Positions 20,522 to 32,739 of a stretch of 64,000 bases of DNA are shown here, piece by piece. Each line of letters opens with the position of its first letter. Positions within the stretch are counted from its first letter, which is position 1. A program made the position numbers and the translations under genes. Source of the stretch: Triglochin maritima (lineage: Eukaryota; Streptophyta; Magnoliopsida; Alismatales; Juncaginaceae); the NCBI GenBank assembly GCA_963682175.1, contig OY821771.1, forward strand, positions 12,709,001 to 12,773,000. The letters are read 5' to 3'. Under the pieces are notes generated by a model. The model was not told the DNA's origin. It saw only the letters and a list, made by a program, of their open reading frames with translations, and searched no databases.

Positions 20522-22199
20522 AATACCCCCACACCTAACATTTTCTAGTCCCGAGCAAAACAAAGAAAGAGAAAAGCATACGAAAAACAAGAAATCCTAA
20601 CTTACTTTCGTAGGAATCACGGTTGCACTTAGCACGTGCAACAAGCCGTTAAACCTCCTTGTCGCCAAGGAGGAGGAGTATTGTCTCCTGAGGGTTTTCA
20701 GCGGATATACCCACAAAATCCGAACAAGATGCATTAATCAATCTAGCTACACGACTCGTTGGACTTATTTTGTCGATCATGGGACGCGGTAATACTACGG
20801 GTCGACTCTATATATGTAATCGGTCCACACACCTAGCCTAATGAGTTATTCGTGAGAGTTAGTTAAGGACTTAAGTGAAAGACATGGGCAACCTTAACTT
20901 CTGAAAGTGATACAATGTATAAAGTCCATTTTGGTTCTTATTTGACTCTTTTTTTCTTTTTTTCTTCTTTAGAGCATTTTATTGGTTGGTGTTTGATTCT
21001 CCCAGGGTCAGGTTTCGTGCATCATTGCCTATGAGGACTTACACTATCACGTACACCTTCCCCCAAATCTCCACATAGGGTGATCCCTACCACCCGTGTA
21101 ACGAGAGTTCGGTCGGTGCATCCCAAGTCAGATGACTCGAAAGCACCAGGAAAAAGGCCCCTCAGACCTACTTTCCCGAGTGATAAGAGTCGTGCGAGAG
21201 GAGAGAACACCACTTATTCATTTGTCTACATGGGAACCAAAACCCCGACACTTAAGTTTCACAAAAAGAGATTAAGGGCCCTTGACTACGACAAACTTCC
21301 TTATACTAACAGACATGAATTATTTGTCTCACAAGGTTCAGGGTGGACTTCTTTAAATGTTTGAGTACTGAAACCCTATGATTACACACCCCGAGGGAAA
21401 ATCGGGGTGCATCCTAACGACTCTATAAGACCTAACACCAGTAGACTAGATATCCTAATGCATCAAGTTCAAGACAATTTTGGGAGCTTTCTTTTTACTT
21501 TGCCTCTCAACGGTTTTGCACATGCTAAACACACGTAAAACCTACAAAAACATTTTCTTTCGCAAACACATGAAGATTTTGAAAGAAATGTGAAAATTTT
21601 AAAGCACTATGAAGCAAAAGAAGACAAGTCACCCAAGGATCATTACAAGCAGATATATTGATATTAATTGCAGCACACTAACATGACCCTATCAAAACAC
21701 ACAAAAGAAAACAAAATCAAAGGAAAACGACTCGACTATGTACACACGTAAAGCACCCCCACACCTACTTCATGCATTGTCCTCAATGAATGTGAGCATG
21801 ATACCACATGGATTTATGCATGAAAAATGGAAGATATCACCAACATGAAGCGCAAAAGGAAGTTCGTGGTTATGTTGATGGACACAAACCCAAATTCCCT
21901 CAAAACCTGTGAGAAGCTGAAGAAGGGAGATAAATACGTGAAGAAATTGGGCTCAAGTACACAAGGGTTGGGGCCCACAACAATCGATGCTCACTGAAGG
22001 AGTCTTTTATTACTCGTTTTTTTATTATTTTTAACAGGATATATACAGCCGCAATGATATTCTCAAAATCATTTGGTCAAGGAACATCAAATGAGAACAT
22101 CAAGTCATGAGGACCAGAGACTTGCCGAGATGGGCAAACTTCACTGGTACTCTGAGGAGTCATGAGGGGTGAAAGGTCAAAGCTGAAAGGCTCGAACCC
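20522..22199 (-). other. Athila-C 3' non-coding region
   Basis: Read on the minus strand it contains an internal polypurine-like box (21754-21768), the conserved hairpin (20622-20642) and the terminal polypurine tract (about 20522-20537). No pol or env gene is present. Short open frames at 21022-21364 have no recognisable family. Confidence 0.75.
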
Positions 22200-25041
22200 C
22201 TAATGATATTTGTTGGGTGTGGGCACCAAAGAATGAAGTTGTGTTGTCTCACTAGGGTTTAATTGCTCATCGAAGAAAATCCTCCAACCAATAGGCGGGT
22301 GCATCGGAATGAGTTCCTCAGGCTCATTCGATGGATGCAGCAGACTTGCATCACTACGAATGGGGCTTCTCCCCAAGTCATCAAACAAGGACCTCCCACC
22401 ATCATTTAGATCATCAAGCAAAAGCTCGGTCATAGGTGGGTCCTTGTTGGAGTCAGTATGAAGCTCAAATGACTCAATGGCCATGGGACATGAGGTAGAG
22501 ACACCTTCTAGTATAGGCGTATGATGAGGTGTCTCACTCTCACTAGAACTCTCAACTGAATCATGCAACGAACACTCCCTTTGGACATTCATGTTGGAGG
22601 CCAGCTCACTATGTTGCATTGCCAAGACAGACACTGAGTTTTTGCTGGGTCCACGAACATTCTCAACGGGTTGTATTGGGGTTAGGGGTGTTCGTTGATT
22701 TTGTGGTGCTTTCTCCAATTGGCGGATGAGATTTAGATTTAAAGGTTCATCCATGGGTTCATGTTGCCTACCAGAGTTGAACACCTGAAACTCGGCACTC
22801 ATGTTACCAAATGAGAGCTTCATGAGACCATTTCTACAATTAATCAAGGCATTGGAGGTGGCCAGAAATAGTCTACCCAAAATCAAAGGTATTTGAGAGT
22901 GGATGTTCGCCATAGGATTGGTATCGAGGACAACAAAATCGACTGGAAATATAAAATCTCAAACTTTGATAAGCACATCCTCGATAATCCCCATGGGAAT
23001 ACGAATAGATCTATCTGCCAATTGAAGGGTGATCTTAGTTGGTTTCAATTCTCCCAAGTTCAACTCTTGATAAACAGAGAATGGGAGGAGGTTGACCGCT
23101 GATCCTAAATCAAGCAAAACATTGCTCATTCTAGTGTCCCCTATCGTACACTGAATAGTAGGACACCCAGGGTCCTTGTATTTTGTGTAGGTGGGATTGG
23201 ACAAAAGTGAGCTGATATTTGCAGCTAAGAATGCTTGCTTAGGAACATTGGTCTTCCTCTTGGTTGTGCAGAGATCCTTCAACACTTTGGCATATTGAGG
23301 TATTTGTTGGATGACATCCAACAAGGGGATGTTAACCTTTACTTGCTTAACTCTACTTTTTGGTTAACCTAATTGGATAGGGAGCTTTTGGCAGGTAGGT
23401 TTTCTGCGGTGCCTGAGAAGAAGGAAGCGTTGGTGTATTACCCTCACCTTCAGCCTCTTCTTCACAACCATTCCCACTGAGGGGCTGAATAGATGGTGGT
23501 TGTTGTGGCAAGGATATGTGATTGTCAACCTGTTTTCCATTCCTTAAGGTCACAATGGAATTGACATGGTGAACAGGTTCCTCCACATGGTTCACTTGCC
23601 TCCCCCGAGGTACCACATTCTCATTTTGCATGTGTTGTTGTTGGTACATACGGGGGTTAGCCTCAGGCTGGCTAGGAAAAGACCCTCTCTCTCTTTCATG
23701 TACAGACTGAGCCAATTGGCCCATCTGAAGCTCTAGAGATTTGATGGTCTGCTGATTTGAAGTGAGAACTTGACTTGTGGTTGACATAAAAAAATTCATT
23801 GAGTTTTCAAGTCCACGAGTCAAGGTCTCAAGCGAATTGAACCGGGTTTCCATATTATTGGAATTTGGGAAACCCGATTGATTGGTGGTTTGTGCTTGGG
23901 GTGGCCGATAGGAGTGTGTATGCATGGGAGGTTGGTGTGATTGGTAATGTGGTCTAGAGGAGTTTGAAGGACCACCCGGGGCATTAGTTTGGTTCCATGA
24001 AAAATTGGGGTGGTTCCTCCATCCAGGATTATAAGATGATGAGTATGGGTCATTCCTGGCTCTATCATAGATCGCGTTGACACGCTCCATCTCAGGAGGA
24101 ATGGACTCACACTCACTTTCTACATGACCTATCCTACCACATGAATGATAGGGAACTGGACCAGATGTGGACATGTGAGGGGCACCTTGTTGGTTTTGGA
24201 GCTCAATCGAATCCATACGGTGCATTAAGGCCGCCATGCGTGCCTCGGTGGCCGTAGTGGTATCGACAACAAATGTGGCACCTGATCTAGTCGAGTTTGC
24301 ATACGCGATCCTTGCTCCTATGCTAGATGATGCAGGTGGTTCCCTCACACTCTCCCATTGCATGGTTTTCTCAGCGAGGTCTTCTAGGAAGGCCCATGCC
24401 TTACTTTCATCCTTTCCCAAGAACTCTCCTTGACACATGGACTCAAGGAGCGTTCGGGACGGGATGTGAAGACCCTCGTACAAAATCTGACAAAGACGCC
24501 ACAACTCAATGCCATGGTGAGGGCACGAGGATAGTAGCTCTTTGAGCCTCTCTAGATATGCATGAAATGGTTCGGTCTCATGTTGATAGAACGAATTGAT
24601 TTCGTTCCTCAATTTTTGAGTCTCATGATTTGGAAAGTATTTCTTGAGGAATGCAGACTGAAACTCATCCCAAATCCTAAAGACATTCGCCTGGTTGCTG
24701 TACAACCACTTCTTGGCGTCATCCTTCAGCGCAAAAGGGACAAGCCTAAGATGGATGGAGTCTGTGCTAAGTTGTTGCAGCTTGAACATAACACAAACCT
24801 CCTCAAATTCCGTGAGAAAGATATAGGGGTCACCCTTCCCAGTGAAGCGAGGGAGCATGGAAATAAACTGAGGCTTAACCTCAAAATGGTTCCCATTAGC
24901 CTCTGGTAATACGATGCATGAGGGTACAACCGTACGGCTCGGGTAGCATCGATCACGTAGAGGTATGGGAACGACAACAGGAAGCACTGGTGGAACAGGT
25001 GGGTCCAGCAACTGCTTCTCCTCACGGAAATTAGCAGCCAT
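22200..25041 (-). pseudogene. Athila-C Gag-protease, frameshifted
   Basis: The minus-strand ATG at 25041 (MAANFREEKQLLDPPV) aligns with the Athila-A start. Capsid landmarks LRDRCYP, LKDDAKKWLYS, KKYFPNHETQKLRNEI and CPHHGIELWRLCQILYEGL are followed by a zinc knuckle that has lost its first Cys (YHSCGRIGHVESEC). YNPGWRNHPNFSW and a coiled-coil-like segment come next. The frame breaks near 23345 and again near 22960. Between and after the breaks lie the protease (VLLDLGSAVNLLPFSVY, LILGRLFLATSNALINCRNG) and an acidic tail ending with HPPIGWRIFFDEQ. The tail motif is shared with the Athila-B protein. It cannot make a full protein. Confidence 0.9.
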
Positions 25042-26252
25042 GGAACCCGGACTGCGTGTGACACGAGAGGAGGAAGGTGTCGAGAAATTGATGACCAAAG
25101 CCGGATTGACAATGCTCCTCGTCAAACGACCCCTCTCGTCTCGTGTCCACGAAAGCATACACAAAGGTGCACGCACACAAACCAAAACCTTTTTTTAACA
25201 AAGAATGTACGTAGAAGAGAAGACGAGGGAACACAGGAGAGAAAGAATGACTCAGGAGAGAAGGAAAGAAATCCTTATGCTACGGCGGATGGGTACTGGT
25301 AGAAGCACACAAGCAAACGAGGCTCAAGCAATCCTAGGGTCGCTATAGGTCCTTACAGCTAGACGACGCCTAACTGCGAGGTCACACAGCCTCAACACGC
25401 TTCACCTCCCTACGACGAGGACCACAAAGCCCAGCAAGTGAGCCAAGATCCGGGGATCTCGTCTCTCCTACTATCGACAAAGTGGGCAACGCCGATCAGG
25501 TCATGACGGTCGGGACCGGATCACTCTCCTAATGCGTCCGAATTCCTTAAGGCCAATGTCTACTTGATTTTAAAATTAGGCTCTTGATTAGTGTGGTTTT
25601 GGGGGCGAAGGAGAGGGTGATGAAATCCCCCACCATATCTTCTATGGGATAGCCTATCCTTAGTAGCGTTTTGGAGTTCTAATCTAGCAATCAACTCTCC
25701 AAACAAACGCTCAACTCACACTTGTTTCAATGCACTTCCTACTAACTAATGCATGTTCATACGAAATGCATTAATGAGAGTAGAAGGTGCGTACCTCACG
25801 CCAGCACTCAGCAACTGAAAATAAAGCTAAAATGAAAGACAATCTATATGCCTACGTTACATACATGATGCATGAGCTAAACAAAAAGAATGCCTAATCT
25901 TTTGCTTTGAGTTTTAGGGTCCAAGTTGCTTAAAGGAGGTTTGATTATGGATTTGGGAACAAACTATAAGTCAAAACATGCCAAATCAAGTCCCAGATCA
26001 CAACATCAATTATGTAAACACGCCACAGAAATAAGAGAGTAAAATGAGCTCACCAGACCGTCAATTGGCGGTCTCAGGCCGTTTATTGGCGGTCTGAAGT
26101 GCCCAGAATGCCTCCAAATTTCTCTAGGTGTTCCTCCTGGCGACTCCAAGTCTCCTGAAACAACGAAAAACTACAAAACACAAATTAAATCTACTAGAAT
26201 CGTCCAAACAAGAGTCTGGACTAACACCTACCCGGCAACGGCGCCAAAAACT
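25042..26252 (-). other. Athila-C leader with primer-binding site
   Basis: The tRNA-Asp primer site is the complement of CCCGGCAACGGCGCCA at 26231-26246. Two palindromes GACCGTCAATTGGCGGTC (26056-26073) and GGCCGTTTATTGGCGGTC (26077-26094) lie about 137-175 nt downstream of it. They are of the same type as the palindromes in this element's LTR. No gene is seen. Confidence 0.8.
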
Positions 26253-27251
26253 TGTTGAACGTTTTATTTAAAACCGCAAGTGCACGACCGCGAAGAAGCG
26301 GTGGCAAGTACGGGTCGTCCTCAGGGAAGTGAGCTGCCACTTGTTTATCAGAAATCAAGTTGCAAAAATTGGGGGAGAAAGATTGATTATGCTACTCTAC
26401 ACTAAACTACTCTAAGAAGTATGAAATGCGAACGAAAGAAACAAACAATGAAATGACAACTAAGCTAAGGACAAAAGAAGAATGCTGGAATACAGAAATT
26501 GGAAAACCCCTAAGGGGTGGAGTGAGTGCAAAGAGGTGGGTGTTGAACACATTCTTTAAGCACAAATAAAGGTGGTGTTATCATGCATAGGAAGTGTCAA
26601 AATGTTGTGGCAAAACCTATCAATCTATTCACCAACTTAGTTGCTTAACATTTACATATGCAAGATGTTTATTTCAGAATCTAAACAAGCATAAGAGGTT
26701 TCTAATCATTTTGGCAAAACTCATCAAGTTATAAATTCTATCCTAAACAAGCAAGCATACATTCATGTTTTATCAACACATTGGAAATAAAGCATTCAAT
26801 CAATTCTCATTTGCATATATGTACATCTACTCCACCCCCCAAAGGGGATGGAACTACTCACTAAACATTACACTATTTATTAAACTAAACAAAGAAAGCA
26901 TATTAACTAAGCTAATAAAACTAATGAAATGAGATTAAGCAAAGCAAAACAAGAAACATAAAACAAACAACATAATAAAGAAAACTTGTATTAAAATGAC
27001 TCACATTAAAAGTAGCATCCTCCTAATTTAGTGTGTGCTTCAAGGTCTCAATTCTAGTAGGAAGAATAGCCACTTAAAATATGGAGTGATTACAATGGAA
27101 GTTGAAGAGTTCTATTTATAGCCATGGGAAAAGGCAAACTGGGACAATCCCCCGATGTGGGACTAAACAGGTACCAAAAATAACCTAAACATCCTCTAAT
27201 ACATGTGCTGGAGAAATTTTAGCGGATTTGGGCCAAAATGGACGCCAATTG
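26253..27251 (-). repeat. Athila-C 5' LTR, distal piece
   Basis: Matches 19122-20140 closely, then is interrupted at the centre of the palindrome by Copia-A. TATA (minus strand) at 27112-27121. The last five bases, AATTG (27247-27251), are the Copia-A TSD. Confidence 0.9.
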
Positions 27252-29367
27252 TGAAGGGAATGTGTTCTAAAAGTTTTACTTTTAAATTCCAATTATTATG
27301 AATTGAATGAGAAATCATTTTGTTCCTTGTTTATGGTATTCGTCTTTTAGAAGTGTTAAGGAAGAGGCTCTTGGTCCTTAACCGTAGAGCTCTAAAAGTT
27401 ATTGGTTTACATAAAACAAAAGATATTCACCATCATGGTAATTAACATGGGACATCAATTACCAAGTTAAGATTGTCGTGTTGGTCATAGATCATTGTAG
27501 CTCTACAAGTGAGTGACAACACAAGTACACAAAAAAGGAAAATATTACTTTTGTATACTGAATAGACCTAATAAGTAAAACATTATAGAATTGTGTTTTC
27601 TGTGTCATTAATGTTTTATTGTGTCTTTGGTCCTTTGATATGAGACTTATATCCGATCACTTAAGAATTGCTTAATTAGACTAGTGTCTTGAGCTATCGA
27701 TGAGTGTAGTGTAAAGGCATTGGTTGGTTAAGTATGACTTTTGTTGGAGAAGATAGTTAGTCTAAAGATTATCATTGCCCCTCTTAATTGAGTGATGATA
27801 TTAGTGGGCCCCTTGATAAAGTAAAGTTATAATGTGCACAATGTGATTTGAGTTAAGTCACATATTTATAACTAGCTTAAAAAATCAAGAAACGAATACT
27901 AATACAAAGATGACACAATACTACTTTGTGTGTATTCTTAATATCATGAGTCAAGGGACAGACACAAGTGGTGCACTCCATCACTAAATGGACCGGGTTT
28001 TGGTTCGAGTGGAATTAAGACATCTAACTAGTAGGGAGATATAATGTGTAGCTAGATACCGCTTATAGCTTGTGATATTAAGCTCTTAATATCACTGCCG
28101 ACTTAGTCTAGATCCTCCCATATGTCACACCGCAAAAACCGGGAAACAAGAAGCTTGATTTTTGGTTCATATAATGCGTCGGGTTTCTTATAGAAAGTAT
28201 GACACATGTGGTGAACGAGTAAAATCAATTATGTTGTATATAACATAATTAGAATCATGATAAATTCATATGAGATGCATATATTATGTTGCATAGGATA
28301 ATATATTGCATAAGTTGTGAATTTGCTAAAAACCCCAAAAGTTCAAATTTTGTTGGAAATAAATCCAAAATTTGAAAAGGCAAAATCGGGTAGACGTTCG
28401 GAAATCTGTTATGGTTCGGTCGACCGAAGGATCTGTGGATCGGTCAACCGAACGTGGAACGGATGGTCAAGTTGATTGACCGAACTTGAGCAAAGTGCCT
28501 GGAACTCTGGATCGGTGTACCGAACCAGAAACGGTCGACCAAACAATGTCCAGTTCCGATATTTTCGGTTAACCGAATGGCACTCGGTCAAAGACGCGAA
28601 TTCGTCCGAACGGTTAAGAAGAATTTTTCTCCTTAAGAATCGGTCATCCGTCAAGTGCACGGAAATCCGAACGTGACATATTCGGTTAACCGAGTATGTC
28701 TCGGTAGACCGAGTCCCGATCGATTTTCTGTCTTTGATAATTAAGAGATTAATTTGATCAATGGTTGGATTAGTTCCAAACTTGGTCAAACGTTTTGTGG
28801 GTGCATATAATGCATTTTGGAATTAGTTTATAAGAGAAAATGTCAAGAGAACATGGCTTAAGAATAACCATGATTAAGAATAAAATTGGAGCCTATAAAT
28901 AGGTCCTTATTCACATTAATTGAGAGACATATGTTTTTGCTAATTCTTTTCTCTCCTAATTCACCACAAAAGCCACGAAAATTATCCTAAATTTCTATGT
29001 CTTTGGAAGGAGAAATCTCAAAAGATTAAGGAAGGGGTTTGTAGCCAGATTCTAAGCTTGTTTGGAGATTGATTGGCTAGCTCCTTTCTCTCCAACCTTG
29101 TTTAGGGTTTCGGTAAACACTCGGAGGCATCCGGCGCAACGAGAAGTGACGATCGTTTTCTTCAACGTCTCTGAAACATCAAGAAGTTTTAGAGAACTTC
29201 TAGGTATGAATTTCAGAGTCTCTTGTGTTTGTTTTAATAAGTTTTGAAACTAGTTATTAAAACAAACCGATGCATGCTTGAAATAAATCGCAGAAAATTG
29301 TAATTGATCCTTATTATGCATAAAAATTCGAAAAATATATATGCACAATTAAACCTGAAATCCTACA
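27252..29367 (+). repeat. Copia-A 5' LTR (2116 bp)
   Basis: Begins TGAAGGGAATGTG and ends GAAATCCTACA. TATA (CTATAAATAG) at 28893-28902. Upstream at 28418-28710 is a decayed palindrome array: GGTCGACC at 28418 and 28533, GGTTAACC at 28567 and 28684, GGTCAACC at 28442, plus single-change variants. The open frame at 28409-28789 is a by-product of this array. Confidence 0.93.
28893..28902 (+). promoter_or_regulatory. TATA box of Copia-A 5' LTR
   Basis: CTATAAATAG lies about 180 bp downstream of the palindrome array and about 470 bp before the LTR end. The same block is repeated in the 3' LTR. Confidence 0.65.
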
Positions 29368-29368
29368 G

Positions 29369-29380
29369 TGGTATCAGAGC
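29369..29380 (+). promoter_or_regulatory. Copia-A primer-binding site (initiator Met tRNA)
   Basis: TGGTATCAGAGC lies one base after the LTR end. Confidence 0.92.
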
Positions 29381-30884
29381 TTAGGGTTCAATTTTCTTAT
29401 GATTTAAGGTTGTAAACGAATTTAGTTTACCATATAGGATTTAAACAATTCGATTTACCGGTTTTTCGGTCTATGAATGTTTTGTTGATATAATTCTCTA
29501 TAATAATTCGTTTTAAATGTTTTAAGTATTTTAAAACATGCCATGTAATTATTAGAATTAAGATTTTGACATTAGTCTAACTTACAATATTTTCGTTTTA
29601 TAAAGAAATGATTATTTTGTAAGAGAATCAACAAAACCGAAAAACTGTGGTTCATCTTTCCATTGGAAATTGGATGGACAGCGGTTCAAAATTATTTTTG
29701 AACTATGGATGGATGAAAAACGTTTTTAATGGATTTCAAAAAAAAATTCAAAGAACTGTTTAGGATTCTAGATGATTGATAAACTAGATTGCATAGTTTA
29801 TAGCGATATTGCGTGCATGGATGCTCGAGTTGTTTTGCAGGAATTGTGAGTTTATATGTTCCAAAACAGCAACTATGAATGTATGTGATTATTATTATAC
29901 AGGGGCTTATTTATATGTAAAAACCAAAATTCCCTCTTTCTGTCTTTTAGATAATTGCATTTGCATATGAGAGGTTTTTACATAGGACTTGCACTAGTCG
30001 GTTTTTATCGAATGTGAGGAGCATGTTTATTTTCTGTAAAAATCTACATATCCGGTGCAAGAGGAAGTAACCGCTATAGCGCGTTGATCGAGGATCGAAG
30101 ATCAGAGATCGAGGATCAAGGATCAAAGGGAATATATAAACTCACACGATGTGGATTGTGTGAATGGTTTAATTTCTGTTTTTAATTTCTACTATGCATG
30201 TGATGAATGTGATTGAATGTTAGGATGTGTATGAATGATAACATGCATGATAACCTAAAATTCCAAATCACATGTTAATATATGAAATTGTCCAACAAAA
30301 TTAAGAGTAATTTTCCTTCTTATTTCATCCACTAGCAGCCATTGATCGAGGGATACTCTGCTCGCCCTTAGCGGGAATAGCTCCTTCCATCTTTGGAAAT
30401 AGTGGGAGATATAATGGTTGTCTATTGTTGTGCCACAATTAAATATAGGAGGTGTGTTTCACCCTAGTGAACCCCAAGTATGTTTAGTTGTGAATACAAT
30501 GGATAAACGTATCTTGTATCAAATGAAAATAAGTTTTCTTAACATTACCTAGAGCCCTCGCTCGGTTTTTGGGAAAAACGTTTTTCTTACGAGGTTAGGT
30601 CATATTCCCTCAAAATTAAAACGACAAGAATCACAAGAGTTTGAAGATGCTAATATTGCTAAAATTCAAAAAGTTTGTGATTAGAAAGAATTTTTTCTTA
30701 CCTTGATATTGTGATGTATTCGATAGCCCTTAGCTAGTCTATATTACAATTGATAGGATCTTGGATTACTGCATTTACGGGCAAAATTCTATTTGCAGTA
30801 TTTACATTTATATTCGATATATATGTATGTGTATGATAAACATAAAATTGGCATTAAAACCTGTATGATTTATTTTGTAGAAAA
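29381..30884 (+). other. Copia-A untranslated leader
   Basis: 1.5 kb without a gene. It includes a run of GATCGAGGATC-like units near 30085-30130 that recurs, reverse-complemented, in Copia-B at about 44095-44135. Confidence 0.6.
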
Positions 30885-32739
30885 ATGTCGAACATCCAAC
30901 CTATCGTACGATCCATGATAGAAAAACACCCTTCAGCAAATGATGGCTCAAACTTCATTAGTTGGCTACTCAGCTCAACATCGTGTTAAAGTTTGAGAAA
31001 CTATCTCACATTTTGGAAGGTCCTGTCCCAAAATGGAATGAGAGATTAACCGATGAAGAGAAAGAAGCTAAGGCCAAGTGGGAAGACCAAGAGAACCAAG
31101 TTCACAGTCTTATGCTAGCATCCATGGGTGACTCGCTTCAAGCGAAATACTTGGATTCAAAACCCAAGAAGACCATGGAGGCTTTACCTAAGATGTTCAT
31201 GGATAGTGCCCGAAAGGAGCGCTATAAGACCACCATCGCACTCACAAGGTGCCATATGGCGGAGGGAACATCGGTATCCATGCATTTTCTCACGATGCAA
31301 GGGTACCTTGAGAAGTTGGCAAAGCTCTCTTCACCAATGCCCGAGGACATTGCTGAAGATATGATTCATGGCACTCTAGCCCCGTCCTTTAAGGACTTTG
31401 TGATGCACTACCATGTGCATAAAAAGGGGTGAGTGTTGAGGAGCTGCACAACGCTCTCAAAACTGCTGAAGTTGACATGGGCAAGGGTAGGGACAAGCAT
31501 GTCCTTGCCGTCCATGGGAGGAGTCAAAAGATTGGTAAAGGAAAGGGCAAATCTACCAAAAGTGGTTCAATCAAGAGCAAGGGAGTAGGAGGTGCTCATA
31601 AGAGTGCCTCGAGGGGGAAATCTCAGAAATCTCCAACTCCCAACACGGAGTGCTTTCACTGCGGTGAAAAAGGACACATCCGGACAAATTGCCCCAAGTA
31701 CAAGGAAGACCTTGACAACGGAGTGATTGAACGTCGGCGCCCCAAAAAGGCCAAAGGTATATTTGTTATTGAAATAAATTTAGCCACCTCTGTCCAGGAT
31801 TGGGTAATCGATACCGGATCTTGTGCTCACATAGTTTCTAATGTGCAGCTACTCATGGATAGGAAGGAACTCGTGAGGAACGAGGTAGAATTGAAGGTCG
31901 GAAATGGTGCGAGCGTTTCTGCGGTTGCACAAGGTTTTGTGGTGCTTCAATTGTGTAGTGGTTCAAATTTATGTCTAAAGAATGTTTATTATGTGCCTTC
32001 GATTAGCAAGAACATTATTTCTGTATCATGCTTAGATATGGATAATTTCAATATAAATATTTCAAATTCTTGTTTGTCTATATCGAAGAATGGTGTTTTC
32101 TATGCAAATGCATTCAGAAGGAATGGTCTCTATTTGCTTGAATTGAATAATAAACAAATCTTTAATATCAATAACAAAAGACTTAAGACCACTCACGAGA
32201 ATGATACTCTCTTGTGGCACTATCGTCTTGGTCACATAAATGAAATGCGCATCAAGAAATTGCAAGAAGCTAACCTTCTTGGTCTACTTGATTTTAAATC
32301 ATTGGAGACGTGCCAACCATGTATAATGGGAAAAATGACCAAAAAGCCTTTCAAGAAGAAAGGTCCAAGGGGGAGTGGCTTGTTGGATTTGATACATTCC
32401 GATGTATGTGGTCCAATGAGTACTAGTGCACGAGATGGTTTCAGGTACTTCATTACGTTTACGGATGATTATAGTCGTTATGGCTATGCTTATCTAATGA
32501 GAAACAAAAGTGAATCTTTTGACAAGTTCAAAGAATACAAGAATGAAGTAGAGAACCAACTCGACAAGAAAATCAAGTCTCTACGAACGGATCGTGGAGG
32601 TGAGTACTTAAGTGCCGAATTTGACTCATACTTGAAGGAGTTTGGCATTATACCTCAACTCACCCCTCCCGGTACACCTCAGTGGAATGGGTGTCCGAAA
32701 GGAGGAATAGGACATTGCTCGACATGGTTCGATCAATGA
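30885..32739 (+). pseudogene. Copia-A Gag-protease-integrase, frameshifted
   Basis: ATG at 30885 (MSNIQPIVRSMIEK) starts Gag. A 1-bp loss near 30965 and another near 31422 shift the frame compared with Copia-B. The zinc knuckle is CFHCGEKGHIRTNC (from 31651) and the protease site DWVIDTGSCAHI (about 31800-31835). The pre-integrase LLWHYRLGHI is at about 32212. The integrase core shows LIHSDVCGPM, FTDDYSRYGYAYLM and RTDRGGEYLS. A lost G in a G run near 32690 throws the frame off in the conserved TPQWNG region. The products would form particles, mature the polyprotein and integrate cDNA. Confidence 0.9.

Noticed and set aside
21022..21364. Open frames on both strands in the Athila-C tail, considered as an env-like gene
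   Set aside because: No signal peptide, membrane segment or Athila env-like motif is visible, and the region aligns with non-coding DNA of Athila-A and Athila-B only in patches.
29062..29247. Open frame repeated at 52815-53000
   Set aside because: It lies in the two LTRs of Copia-A; no known domain.
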